The notes under the pieces were generated by a model. That model ran no database searches. It saw nothing but the letters and a program-made list of their open reading frames with translations, and was not told the origin of the DNA. Made by a program: the position numbers and the translations under genes. From JAKPAM01 sp047601745 (GTDB taxonomy: Bacteria; Pseudomonadota; Gammaproteobacteria; Burkholderiales; Burkholderiaceae_E), in contig JASGIS010000001.1 of the NCBI GenBank assembly GCA_047601745.1, forward strand, positions 1,426,001-1,490,000: a DNA stretch of 64,000 nt, written 5' to 3'. The first letter of the stretch is position 1, and every line of letters begins with the position of its first letter. Below are positions 44,570 through 54,992 of the stretch, piece by piece.

Positions 44570-44585
44570 TGTTTCACGTGAAACA
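44570..44585. promoter_or_regulatory. parS site 3
   Basis: Perfect TGTTTCACGTGAAACA, 1.6 kb from sites 1 and 2 and 286 bp upstream of mnmG. Confidence 0.95.
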
Positions 44586-44590
44586 TCGAA

Positions 44591-44657
44591 CTCTCGGGCA
44601 TCAGTCCTACCTCTCGGACATCGGTCCTACCCGGCGTCGAGGCCCGTCGCATATAAT
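44591..44657 (+). promoter_or_regulatory. mnmG upstream region: 20-bp direct repeat and possible -10
   Basis: Two 20-bp near-identical copies (ctctcgggcatcagtcctac and ctctcggacatcggtcctac, 44591-44630) precede TATAAT at 44652-44657. No good -35 is seen at standard spacing, so an activator bound at the repeats is conceivable. The rest of 44397-44855 holds no gene. Confidence 0.4.
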
Positions 44658-44855
44658 CATCGTTTTCAGGCGGTCGGTTTTCACAATCGCGTCGTCTGCT
44701 GTGAGCGTCGTCGTGCCGCCTTGCAATGAGCAAGGACAGCCGGCGATCGGGCTCGATCTCCGAGCCGCCCCCAGAAAACCCCGTCCGACTCCGCCGCGCG
44801 TTCAGATCCTCTTCGATCGAATCGATCGTTGGCCGACGCGCTGTCATGTTCGAGA

Positions 44856-46754
44856 ATGCATCCGATGTGGTTTCCCGATTCCTTTGACGTGATCGTGGTC
44901 GGCGGCGGCCATGCCGGCGCCGAAGCCGCGCTGGTGTCGGCGCGGATGGGCGTGCGGACACTGTTGCTGACGCACAGCATCGAGACGCTCGGTCAGATGT
45001 CGTGCAATCCGTCGATCGGCGGCATCGGCAAGGGGCATCTGGTCAAGGAGGTCGATGCGCTCGGCGGCGCGATGGCGGCGGCGACCGACGAGGCCGGTAT
45101 CCAGTTTCGGATCCTGAACTCGAGCAAAGGGCCTGCCGTTCGCGCGACGCGCGCGCAGGCCGATCGCGTACTGTACCGCCAGGCGATGCGCACGCGGCTG
45201 GAGAACCAGCCCAATCTGTGGCTGTTCCAGCAGGCGGTCGATGATCTGGTGCTCGAAGGCGATCGGGTCGTCGGCGCGGTCACTCAACTCGGTATCCGGT
45301 TTCGCGCGCGAGCGGTCGTGCTGACGGCCGGGACGTTCCTGAACGGGCTCGTTCACGTGGGCCTGGCCAACTACTCGGCAGGGCGCGCCGGCGATCCGCC
45401 GGCCGTGTCGCTCGCCCACCGGCTGCGGGAACTGCAGTTGCCGCAGGGGCGCCTGAAGACCGGCACGCCGCCGAGGATCGACGGCAGGACGATCGATTTC
45501 TCGCGCTGCGAGGAGCAGCCAGGCGATCGGGATCCGGTGCCGGTGTTTTCGTTCCTCGGACATCCGGATCAGCATCCGCGGCAACTGCCGTGCTGGATCA
45601 CGCATACGAACGCGACGACGCACGAGATCATCCGCTCGGGTCTCGATCGTTCGCCGATGTATACCGGCGTCATCGAGGGTGTGGGCCCCCGCTACTGTCC
45701 GTCGGTCGAGGACAAGATCCATCGTTTCGCCGACAAGGCCTCGCATCAGGTGTTCCTGGAACCGGAAGGCCTGAACACACACGAGATCTACCCTAACGGC
45801 ATCTCGACGAGCCTGCCGTTCGATATCCAGATGGCGCTGGTGCGATCGATTCCCGGCCTGGAGAACGCGCACATCCTGCGGCCCGGCTATGCGATCGAGT
45901 ACGACTACTACGACCCGCGCAGCCTGAAGCGCTCGCTCGAAAGCAAGGTGATCCAGGGCTTGTTCCTGGCCGGCCAGATCAATGGCACGACCGGCTACGA
46001 GGAAGCGGCGGCCCAGGGTCTGCTGGCCGGAATCAACGCCGCGCTGCAGGTCACCAATCGCGATCCGTGGACGCCGCGCCGCGACCAGGGCTATCTGGGC
46101 GTGCTCGTCGATGACCTGACGACTGTCGGCGTGACCGAGCCGTACCGGATGTTCACGAGCCGCGCCGAGTATCGATTGAGCCTGCGCGAGGACAATGCCG
46201 ACCTGCGGCTGACCGCCATCGGCCGCGAGCTGGGCTGCGTCGACGATGTGCGCTGGGATCGCTTCTGTCGCAAACGCGATGCGATCGACGCCGAAGTGCA
46301 GCGAATGAAGTCGACCTGGGTCACTCCGGCCACGCTCCCGTCGGAGCGCGCGACGGCCTTGATCGGCCAAGCAATCGAGCGTGAATACTCACTGTTCAGT
46401 TTGTTGAGCCGCCCGCCGGTCCGCCATGCGGCATTGGCGGGGCTGATGGGCGAGCCCGTGGTCGAGGATCCGCAGGTGGTCGAACAGGTCGAGATCCAGG
46501 CCAAGTACGCCGGCTACATCGATCGCCAGCAGCAGGAGGTCGCGCGGCAGCAGGCCAATGAGGCGCTGGCGATCCCGACCGATTTCGACTACGCCGCCGT
46601 CCGCGGCCTGTCCGCCGAGGTCCGGCAGAAACTGATTCGCCAGCGGCCCGAGACCGTCGGCCAGGCCTCGCGGATTTCGGGCGTCACGCCCGCCGCGATC
46701 TCGATCCTGCTCGTCTACCTGAAGAAGCGCCTGCTCGATCAGCGTGCCGCCTGA
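44856..46754 (+). CDS. mnmG: tRNA uridine-5-carboxymethylaminomethyl modification enzyme MnmG (GidA)
   Basis: With MnmE, installs cmnm5 groups at wobble U34 of tRNAs. FAD enzyme, 632 aa. Seen: FDVIVVGGGHAGAEAALVSARMG, MSCNPSIGGIGKGHLVKEVDALGG, LKTGTPPRID, PCWITHTN, GPRYCPSVEDKI and YEEAAAQGLLAGINAAL. ATG 44856 or 44865 both fit. mnmE is not in the window. rsmG overlaps its 3' end by 11 bp, the usual gidA-gidB arrangement. Confidence 0.97.
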   Translation: MHPMWFPDSFDVIVVGGGHAGAEAALVSARMGVRTLLLTHSIETLGQMSCNPSIGGIGKGHLVKEVDALGGAMAAATDEAGIQFRILNSSKGPAVRATRAQADRVLYRQAMRTRLENQPNLWLFQQAVDDLVLEGDRVVGAVTQLGIRFRARAVVLTAGTFLNGLVHVGLANYSAGRAGDPPAVSLAHRLRELQLPQGRLKTGTPPRIDGRTIDFSRCEEQPGDRDPVPVFSFLGHPDQHPRQLPCWITHTNATTHEIIRSGLDRSPMYTGVIEGVGPRYCPSVEDKIHRFADKASHQVFLEPEGLNTHEIYPNGISTSLPFDIQMALVRSIPGLENAHILRPGYAIEYDYYDPRSLKRSLESKVIQGLFLAGQINGTTGYEEAAAQGLLAGINAALQVTNRDPWTPRRDQGYLGVLVDDLTTVGVTEPYRMFTSRAEYRLSLREDNADLRLTAIGRELGCVDDVRWDRFCRKRDAIDAEVQRMKSTWVTPATLPSERATALIGQAIEREYSLFSLLSRPPVRHAALAGLMGEPVVEDPQVVEQVEIQAKYAGYIDRQQQEVARQQANEALAIPTDFDYAAVRGLSAEVRQKLIRQRPETVGQASRISGVTPAAISILLVYLKKRLLDQRAA

Positions 46755-47472
46755 CGCTCCGTCCGCCTCCGTCGATCTCGCGGGCCAGCTCGATCGCTCG
46801 CTCGATGCGCTCGCGCTGCCGTTGCCGCCCGAGGCGCGCCGGCAACTGCTCGACTACGTCGGCCTGATGCGCAAGTGGAATCGCGTGTACAACCTGACCG
46901 CGATCCGCGATCCGCAGCAGATGCTGGTCCAGCACGTGCTGGACAGCCTGGCGATCGTCGCGCCGCTGCGCGAGACGCTGGCCGATCGTCGGCAGCCGCC
47001 GCTGGTCGTCGACGTCGGCAGCGGGGCGGGGCTGCCGGGCATACCGCTGGCGATCGCCTGGCCGGCGCTGCACGTGACGATGATCGAGCCGGTCGGCAAG
47101 AAGACCGCGTTCATCCAGCAGGCGATCGGCGCGCTGAGGCTCTCGACCCGCGCCAGCGTCGCGCAGTGCCGCGTCGAACAATTGCCGCAGTCGCCGTTGA
47201 TGCGCCAGCTCGTGCGCGGCGAGCCCCATCCGCTGGCGCAGCGCCCGCCGGACCTGATCGTCAGCCGCGCGTTCGCGTCGCTCGCCGATTTCGTCGCCGC
47301 GGTCGATGCGCTGGCGGGGCCCGCCACGCGCGTCGCGGCGATGAAGGGCGCGTGGCCCGGCGGCGAGATCGACGATCTGCCGTCCGGCTGGTCGGTCGAC
47401 GCGACGCTGCCGTTGACCGTTCCCGGGCTGGATGCCCGCAGACATTTGATCCTGTTGAGCCGGAGCGCCTGA
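46744..47472 (+). CDS. rsmG: 16S rRNA (guanine-N7) methyltransferase RsmG (GidB)
   Basis: Methylates G527 of 16S rRNA with SAM. 242 aa from GTG 46744. Seen: LMRKWNRVYNLTAIRDP, QHVLDSLAIV, VVDVGSGAGLPGIPLAIAWP (SAM loop), EPVGKKTAFI and VSRAFASL. Coupled to mnmG (11-bp overlap) and parA (1-bp overlap). Confidence 0.95.
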   Translation: MPPDAPSASVDLAGQLDRSLDALALPLPPEARRQLLDYVGLMRKWNRVYNLTAIRDPQQMLVQHVLDSLAIVAPLRETLADRRQPPLVVDVGSGAGLPGIPLAIAWPALHVTMIEPVGKKTAFIQQAIGALRLSTRASVAQCRVEQLPQSPLMRQLVRGEPHPLAQRPPDLIVSRAFASLADFVAAVDALAGPATRVAAMKGAWPGGEIDDLPSGWSVDATLPLTVPGLDARRHLILLSRSA

Positions 47473-48260
47473 TGGCACGGATATTCGTGATCGCCAACCA
47501 GAAAGGGGGCGTGGGCAAGACGACGACCTCGGTCAATCTGGCCGCCGCGCTGGTGCGGCTGGGCCAGCGCGCGCTGCTGGTCGACCTGGACCCGCAGGGC
47601 AACGCGACGATGGGCAGCGGCATCGACAAGCGCGCGCTGACGCGATCGGTCTACCAGGTGCTGATCGGCGAATGCGGCGCCGCCGAAGCCACGCAACGCT
47701 CGCCGGGCGGGCACTACGACATCCTGCCCGCCAATCGCGAACTGGCCGGCGCCGAGGTCGAACTGGTCGGCGTCGACCAGCGCGAGACGCGGCTCAAGCA
47801 CGCGCTGGCCAGCGTCGATGACCAGTACGACTTCATTCTGATCGACTGCCCGCCGTCGCTGTCGATGCTGACGCTCAACGGCTTCTGCGCGGCGCACGGC
47901 GTGATCATCCCGATGCAGTGCGAGTACTTCGCGCTCGAGGGCTTGTCGGATCTTGTGAACACGATCAAGAAAGTTTACGCCAATTTCAATGCAGATCTGA
48001 GCGTGATCGGCTTGTTGCGCGTGATGTACGACCCGCGCGTGACACTGACGCAGCAGGTCTCCACGCAACTCGAACAGCACTTCGGCGACAAGGTGTTCAA
48101 GACGCTGATCCCGCGCAACGTGCGGCTGGCCGAAGCGCCCAGTTATGGGCAGCCCGGCGTCGTCTTCGATCCGCAGTCCAAGGGCGCCAAGGCGTACATG
48201 GACTTCGGCGCCGAGCTGGTCGAGCGCCTCGGCAACCCTCCGTCCGATTCGTCACGATGA
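47472..48260 (+). CDS. parA: Chromosome partitioning ATPase ParA (Soj)
   Basis: 262 aa. Dynamic DNA-binding ATPase that moves ParB-parS complexes. Seen: deviant Walker A NQKGGVGKTTTSVNLAAAL, LLVDLDPQGN, Walker B ILIDCPPSL, and CEYFALEGLSDL. The short N-terminus without an HTH marks the chromosomal type. Overlaps parB by 4 bp; parS sites are nearby. Confidence 0.97.
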   Translation: MARIFVIANQKGGVGKTTTSVNLAAALVRLGQRALLVDLDPQGNATMGSGIDKRALTRSVYQVLIGECGAAEATQRSPGGHYDILPANRELAGAEVELVGVDQRETRLKHALASVDDQYDFILIDCPPSLSMLTLNGFCAAHGVIIPMQCEYFALEGLSDLVNTIKKVYANFNADLSVIGLLRVMYDPRVTLTQQVSTQLEQHFGDKVFKTLIPRNVRLAEAPSYGQPGVVFDPQSKGAKAYMDFGAELVERLGNPPSDSSR

Positions 48261-49183
48261 GCAAACCCAAAGGTCTGGGGCGCGGCCTCAACGCGCTGCT
48301 GGGCGACGACAAGCCCGATCTGATCCTCGCGCCCGCCGCCGCCGAGCCGCCGCGCGAACTCGCGCTCGGCCGTCTGCAGCCGGGCCGCTACCAGCCGCGC
48401 ACGCGGATGGACGAAACGGCGCTGCAGGAGCTGGCCGCGTCGATCCGCACGCACGGCCTGATGCAGCCGATCGTCGTGCGTCCGCTGGATGGCCCGCTGC
48501 GGCCCGGCGACGCGCAGCAGCGCTTCGAGATCATCGCCGGCGAACGGCGCTTTCGCGCGGCGAAGCTCGCCTCGCTCGCGCAGGTGCCGGTCATCGTCCG
48601 CGAGGTGCCCGACGAGTCGGCGCTGGCGCTCGCGCTGATCGAGAACATCCAGCGCGAGGACCTGAATCCGCTCGAAGAGGCGCAGGCGATCCGCCGGCTG
48701 CTCGACGAGTTCGACTACACGCACGAGCAGGCGTCCGAGGCGATCGGCCGCTCGCGCAGCGCGACGTCGAACCTGCTGCGCCTGCTGAACCTGGCCGACA
48801 GCGTGCAGACGATGCTGCTGGCCGGCGACCTCGACATGGGCCATGCCCGCGCGCTGCTCGCGCTCGAGCGCGGCGACCAGGTGATGGTCGCGCAGGAGGT
48901 CGTCCAACGACGGCTGTCGGTGCGCGAGACCGAGAAGCTCGTCGCGCTGCGCGCCGCGCAGGCCGACGCCGGTGACCTGCAGGCCGGCGCCGATCGCGCG
49001 CGGAGCACCGACCGCGACGTCGAGCGCCTGCGCGAGAGGCTGTGCGAAGCGCTGGCCGCCGACGTCAAGCTGCAGCCGAACCGGCGCGGCGGCGGCAAGC
49101 TGACGATCAATTTCGTCGATGCCGAACAGTTCGAGGGCGTGCTCGGACGCCTGGGCGTGAACCTGCGCGACGACGAGACTTAG
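48257..49183 (+). CDS. parB: Chromosome partitioning protein ParB (Spo0J), CTPase clamp
   Basis: 308 aa. Binds parS and spreads as a CTP-dependent clamp. Seen: N-terminal ParA-contact peptide KPKGLGRGLNALLGDD, Q-PR motif YQPRTRMDETALQELAASI, CTP-binding GERRFRAAKLA and ENIQREDLNPLEEAQA, HTH FDYTHEQASEAIGRSRSATSNL and a C-terminal dimer domain. Three perfect parS targets lie 3.7-5.3 kb upstream. Confidence 0.97.
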   Translation: MSKPKGLGRGLNALLGDDKPDLILAPAAAEPPRELALGRLQPGRYQPRTRMDETALQELAASIRTHGLMQPIVVRPLDGPLRPGDAQQRFEIIAGERRFRAAKLASLAQVPVIVREVPDESALALALIENIQREDLNPLEEAQAIRRLLDEFDYTHEQASEAIGRSRSATSNLLRLLNLADSVQTMLLAGDLDMGHARALLALERGDQVMVAQEVVQRRLSVRETEKLVALRAAQADAGDLQAGADRARSTDRDVERLRERLCEALAADVKLQPNRRGGGKLTINFVDAEQFEGVLGRLGVNLRDDET

Positions 49184-49266
49184 GGTTCGCTCCTCGGGCG
49201 CACGGGCGCTGACGAGGAAGATGGCTGGTACCTGCGGCGGACGGCGCTCGATCCGTTCGCCGATCT

Positions 49267-50340
49267 TCAGATGCCGTGCGGCTTGTGCAGCCCGTCGAGC
49301 CGGTCGATCGACGTCACCGGAATCTGCCTGATCTCGCCGTCCTTCAGCACCTGCAGCGTGATCGTCGTGCCGGCCGGACCACTGTCCCACAGCCGGCGAT
49401 AGAACGCCTCCTGCCCGCGGATCTTGTCGCGGCCGACGCCGACGATGACGTCGCCGGTCCGCAGTCCCGCCGCCTCGGCCGGGCTCTCGCGCGCGACGCG
49501 CACGACGATCACGTTGCCGCGCACTTCTTCGGTGCTCACGCCCAGCCACGGCGGCGGCGGCGTCGAACGCCGTCCGCGCGCGACCAGGTCCGACAGCACC
49601 GGCTTGATCAGGTCGACCGGCACGAACAGGTTGCCGGGCACGCCGCGGCGATCGGCGGCCGCGTCGTTGACGATCATCGAGCCGATGCCGACCAGTCGGC
49701 CGTCGGCCGCGATCAGCGCCGCGCCGCTCCAGTTGTTGACCGGCGGAAACGTGTAGATCGCCTGATCGATCATGTATTCCCAGCCGCCGGTGAAGCGCCG
49801 TCGCGAGATCACGCGCAGTTCGGTCGCTTCGGGCTCGTCGTGGCCCTGCGTCCAGACCGGCGTGCGCTCGCCGACCGCGCCGGCGTCGCCCAGCGCCAGC
49901 GGACGCCCGCTGATCGGCACCAGCGTGCGGATCAACCCGAAGCCCGACATCGCGTCATAAGCGGCGACCGCGCCCGGCACGCGCTTACCGTCGCTCGTCG
50001 TCACGTCGACCGTGTCGGCCTCGAGCACCAGGTAGCCGATCGTCAGCACCAGCCGGTCGCCGATGATGACGCCCGAGCCGCTGCGCCGCGCACCCAGCGT
50101 CTCGGCGCTGGCGGCATCGTCGGCGACGCGCGTCTCGACCCCGACGATCGACGACCGGAAGCGCGCGGGATCGGCGGCGGGACCGGCTTCGCGCGCGGCC
50201 GTCGGCGGTGCGCGGTCCCGCGCCCGGCTGGTGGCCGGCGACGCGGCCAGCCCGATCGCGAAGGCCGCGATGACGATCCCCAGCCAGGCCCCCGCGAACG
50301 GCCGCGCCCGGGCCATGACGCCAGAGATAAGGGTTCTCAT
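49267..50340 (-). CDS. HtrA/S1C-like protein with PDZ domain, catalytic His and Asp missing
   Basis: 357 aa from ATG 50340, which has GAGGAG 4 nt upstream. An exported protein (signal RPFAGAWLGIVIAAFAIGLAAS) with a trypsin-like fold then a C-terminal PDZ domain (LGVSTEEVRGNVIVVRVARESPAEAAGLRTGD). At the three triad positions I read LTIGYLV instead of the His motif, SGFGLIRT instead of the Asp motif, and NWSGAALI for the Ser motif, so only Ser remains. Relatives with this LTIGYLV form are, from memory, conserved in other Burkholderiales. It probably acts as a binding or chaperone-like factor. Reversed within an otherwise co-directional region. Confidence 0.85.
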   Translation of the reverse strand: MRTLISGVMARARPFAGAWLGIVIAAFAIGLAASPATSRARDRAPPTAAREAGPAADPARFRSSIVGVETRVADDAASAETLGARRSGSGVIIGDRLVLTIGYLVLEADTVDVTTSDGKRVPGAVAAYDAMSGFGLIRTLVPISGRPLALGDAGAVGERTPVWTQGHDEPEATELRVISRRRFTGGWEYMIDQAIYTFPPVNNWSGAALIAADGRLVGIGSMIVNDAAADRRGVPGNLFVPVDLIKPVLSDLVARGRRSTPPPPWLGVSTEEVRGNVIVVRVARESPAEAAGLRTGDVIVGVGRDKIRGQEAFYRRLWDSGPAGTTITLQVLKDGEIRQIPVTSIDRLDGLHKPHGI

Positions 50341-50434
50341 GATCTCCTCGCTTCGCAGCGACCTGCTCTCCACATTCTTTCACCGGACACCGCGCGGAAC
50401 AAGGGCGCGAATGTCCGCTTCATGTAAGGTCCAT

Positions 50435-50464
50435 TTGACCGCATCAATGCAGTCCCCGTACAAT
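50435..50464 (+). promoter_or_regulatory. Promoter of the atp operon
   Basis: TTGACC (50435-50440) and TACAAT (50459-50464) with an 18-bp spacer, a near-consensus sigma70 promoter. The predicted start is about 50471, 26 nt before the atpI ATG. Confidence 0.7.
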
Positions 50465-50496
50465 CCAACGGCTTTGCCCACTGCGGTTCGTGTCTG

Positions 50497-50865
50497 ATGT
50501 TCATCGCCATCGCTCTGCAGTGTTCCGCGATCTGCCTGCTCGCTCTCGTCGTGGGCGGTTGGATCGACTGGCCAAGCGCCAGATCCGTGGTGCTTGGGGG
50601 TGGGGCGGCAATCATTCCGAACAGCCTGTTTGCAATGCGGCTGGCGATTCAGCGGGGGCGCACACCGGAGTCCTATCCGGTGGTCTTCATCCTGGGTGAG
50701 TTCGTCAAGATCGGTCTCACGATCGCATTGCTGGCGGCGGTCATGCGCTACGCGGGCGATCTGCGCTGGCTATGGCTAATGATAGGATTGATCGTCGCGC
50801 TGCAAGTCCCGTTGTTCGCGGCTTTCCTGCCCGGAACCCGCCGCTCGCGGGAACCGCTCGAGTAA
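50497..50865 (+). CDS. atpI: ATP synthase accessory protein I
   Basis: 122 aa, four hydrophobic helices (MFIAIALQCSAICLLALVVG; FVKIGLTIALLAAVM; LMIGLIVALQVPLFAAF). AtpI helps assemble the c-ring or supply magnesium. First gene of the atp operon, directly behind the promoter. Confidence 0.85.
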   Translation: MFIAIALQCSAICLLALVVGGWIDWPSARSVVLGGGAAIIPNSLFAMRLAIQRGRTPESYPVVFILGEFVKIGLTIALLAAVMRYAGDLRWLWLMIGLIVALQVPLFAAFLPGTRRSREPLE

Positions 50866-50996
50866 AGCGACGGATACGCCGCCGGGGTCAGGGCCTGCGA
50901 GTCGTCCGGCATATCGTTTGCCGCCGGCCGACGCGCATGGATAATCACACTCCCGTCGAAGCCCCCGTTCGACAATAGATGCAAGCATAGACAGAC

Positions 50997-51830
50997 ATGG
51001 CCGACGCTTCCCACGCACCGACCGCATCCGAGTACATCGTCCACCACCTCTCACATCTGAACAACTCAGGTGAGCCTCAGCGGAAGATCATCGATTTCAC
51101 GCTGATCAATCTCGACACGGTGTTCTGGTCGGTGCTGACGGCGCTGTTCACGGCCTTGATCCTGTGGCTGGCCGCGAAACGCGTGCATTCGGGCGTGCCG
51201 ACGCGATTTACCAGCGCCATCGAATCGCTGATCGAATTCGTCCACGAGCAGGCGCGCTCGATCGTCCACGGCGATGTGCGCAACATCGCGCCGCTGGCGC
51301 TGACGGTGTTCGTCTGGGTCGTGATGATGAACTCCCTGGACTTCCTGCCGGTAGACCTGCCCAGCAAGTTCTTCGCGCTCGTCGGCCTCGACCATTCGAT
51401 CCACTATCACCGCATCGTGCCCACGGCCGACCTGAACGTCCCGCTCGGCATGTCGCTGGTCGTCATTCTCGCGTCGATCTACTACGGCATCAAGATCAAG
51501 CACACCGGCGGATTCGTCTCCGAGCTGTTCGCGGCACCGTTCGGCAAGAGCATCTTCCTCGCGCCGTTCAATTTCCTGCTGCAAGTCATCGAATACCTGG
51601 CCCGATTCGTGTCGCTGGGCATGCGGTTGTTCGGCAACATGTACGCCGGCGAACTCGTCTTCCTGCTGATCGCGCTGCTCGGAGCCACCGCTACTGTCTG
51701 GGGATCCGGCCTGCATTTCGGCCTGGGGCTGGCCTGGGCGATCTTCCACATCCTGATCGTCACCCTGCAGGGCTTCATCTTCATGATGCTGACGCTGGTC
51801 TACATTGGTCAGGCTCACGAAGGTCACTGA
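50997..51830 (+). CDS. atpB: F0F1 ATP synthase subunit a
   Basis: 277-aa membrane subunit forming the proton half-channels. Seen: VFVWVVMMNSLDFLPVDLP, SLVVILASIYYGIKIK, the essential Arg in SLGMRLFGNMYAGELVF and the terminal IFHILIVTLQGFIFMMLTLVYI. Confidence 0.97.
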   Translation: MADASHAPTASEYIVHHLSHLNNSGEPQRKIIDFTLINLDTVFWSVLTALFTALILWLAAKRVHSGVPTRFTSAIESLIEFVHEQARSIVHGDVRNIAPLALTVFVWVVMMNSLDFLPVDLPSKFFALVGLDHSIHYHRIVPTADLNVPLGMSLVVILASIYYGIKIKHTGGFVSELFAAPFGKSIFLAPFNFLLQVIEYLARFVSLGMRLFGNMYAGELVFLLIALLGATATVWGSGLHFGLGLAWAIFHILIVTLQGFIFMMLTLVYIGQAHEGH

Positions 51831-51993
51831 GTAGCCGGTCGTCGGCCTGCGCGTCGCCCGCACGCCCATAGCGAAAGGGCGTCGCGGCGCGCGAGCGGAC
51901 GTGCGCGTCGCCGGCGAGGCCGCCGACGGAAACCGAATCACCACCGTTTCTCACCACTACGAATCGAACAGATTCAATTCACTAGGAGTCAAC

Positions 51994-52236
51994 ATGACCA
52001 ACATCGCTCTGGTTGCCATTGCTTGCGGTTTGATCATCGGCCTGGGCGCCCTGGGCGCCTGTGTCGGTATCGGGTTGATGGGCGGCAAATACATGGAAAG
52101 CGCGGCCCGTCAGCCGGAACTGATGGAACGCCTGCAGACCAAGATGTTCCTGCTGGCCGGTCTGATCGATGCGGCGTTCCTGATCGGTGTCGGTATCGCG
52201 ATGATGTTCGCGTTCGCGAACCCGTTCGTGGGCTGA
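51994..52236 (+). CDS. atpE: F0F1 ATP synthase subunit c
   Basis: 80-aa two-helix proteolipid of the rotor ring. Polar loop ARQPELM; the proton-carrying Asp is in LIDAAFLIG. Start set by ACTAGGAGTC, 9 nt upstream. The 163-bp gap after atpB has no gene. No Na+-type ligand set (extra Gln/Thr) is seen, so H+ is the likely ion. Confidence 0.97.
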   Translation: MTNIALVAIACGLIIGLGALGACVGIGLMGGKYMESAARQPELMERLQTKMFLLAGLIDAAFLIGVGIAMMFAFANPFVG

Positions 52237-52344
52237 TCGAAGGCGTTAGACGCGGTGCGGTCCGATCGCGCCCCGTATGCCGTTTCCATCCACCGGGATG
52301 GGATCTTGCCCCATCGACTTACTTCAGATTGAAGGGAGCTCGTC

Positions 52345-52818
52345 GTGAACCTTAACGCGACGCTCATCGTGCAGATGATCGTGTTCGCTGCCTTGTGGTG
52401 GTTCGTCGCCAAGTTCGTTTGGCCGCCGATCACGAAGGCACTGGACGACCGCAACAAGCGCATCGCCGAAGGACTGGCGGCGGCCGATAACGCCAAGTCC
52501 GAACTGGCGGCCGCCCACCGGCGGGTCGACGAAGAAATCAAGCAGGCGCGCAGCAGTGCCGCCGAAGTGCGTACCGGAGCCGAACGCCAGGCTTCGCAAC
52601 TGATCGACGACGCGCGCGCCGAAGCCGCGCGAATCGTTGCCGCCGCCAAGAAGGCCGCCGAGGACGAAGCCGCCCTCGCCGCCCAGCGAGCCAAGGATCA
52701 GTTGCGCGAGCAGGTGGCCGTGCTGGCCGTGTCCGGCGCTTCGCGCATCCTGCGCCGCGAGATCGACGCCGGCAAGCATGCCGACCTGCTGTCGCAGCTC
52801 AAGAACGAGTTGAAGTAA
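52345..52818 (+). CDS. atpF: F0F1 ATP synthase subunit b
   Basis: 157-aa peripheral stalk subunit: one N-terminal membrane helix (LIVQMIVFAALWWFVAKFVW), then a long charged coiled coil. GTG start with AGGGAG 7 nt upstream. It lies 5 bp before atpH. Confidence 0.96.
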   Translation: MNLNATLIVQMIVFAALWWFVAKFVWPPITKALDDRNKRIAEGLAAADNAKSELAAAHRRVDEEIKQARSSAAEVRTGAERQASQLIDDARAEAARIVAAAKKAAEDEAALAAQRAKDQLREQVAVLAVSGASRILRREIDAGKHADLLSQLKNELK

Positions 52819-52823
52819 GCGCC

Positions 52824-53360
52824 ATGGCCGAGTCACTCACCATCGCTCGTCCGTACGCGGAGGCGGCGTTCAAGCTGGCCCGTGAGCAGAACGATCTGGC
52901 GGGCTGGTCCGACGCGCTCGACCGCCTGACGGCGGTCGCGCAGGCGTCCGCGTCGCTGGACCTGATCGGCAATCCGAACCTCGCGGCCGAGCAGGTCGCG
53001 AGCCTCGTCGCCGACGCGGCCGGCCAGCTCAGTCCGCAGCAGGCCAATTTCGTCAAGGTCCTCGCGCAGAACGAGCGCTTGTCCGTGCTGCCCGAGATCG
53101 CGCAGATGTATCGGCAACTGCGCCACCAGCACGAGCAGGTGCTCGACGCCGAAGTGACTTCGGCTTATCCGGTCTCCGAGCAGCAGGCGGCGGACATCCG
53201 CGGCGTTCTCGAAGCCAAGTACGGCAAGAAGGTCGAGATCACGACCCGCGTCGATCCCGAGTTGATCGGCGGCGTGTCGATCCGGATCGGCGATGAGGTG
53301 ATCGACGCCTCGGTTCGCGGCAAGCTGGATCAGCTCGCCACCGCGCTGACCGCCCACTAA
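52824..53360 (+). CDS. atpH: F0F1 ATP synthase subunit delta
   Basis: 178 aa, links the b stalk to the top of F1. Seen: SLTIARPYAEAAFKLA at the start and ITTRVDPELIGGVSIRIGDEVID, SVRGKLDQL at the end, both typical. Confidence 0.96.
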   Translation: MAESLTIARPYAEAAFKLAREQNDLAGWSDALDRLTAVAQASASLDLIGNPNLAAEQVASLVADAAGQLSPQQANFVKVLAQNERLSVLPEIAQMYRQLRHQHEQVLDAEVTSAYPVSEQQAADIRGVLEAKYGKKVEITTRVDPELIGGVSIRIGDEVIDASVRGKLDQLATALTAH

Positions 53361-53377
53361 ACACCAGGAGAAATCTC

Positions 53378-54919
<1,542 letters not shown>

Positions 54920-54930
54920 TCGTCGCCCAG

Positions 54931-54956
54931 GCGGCCGCGCCCGAGGGGGCGGCCGC
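54931..54956 (+). other. GC-rich hairpin between atpA and atpG
   Basis: Two gcggccgc arms (54931-54938 and 54949-54956) can pair around an inner ccc/ggg, giving a very stable stem with no T-run. It may stabilise the upstream mRNA or set subunit ratios. Confidence 0.5.
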
Positions 54957-54992
54957 TCGTTGACGGACATCTGAGGCGGTTCAAGGACTGAT

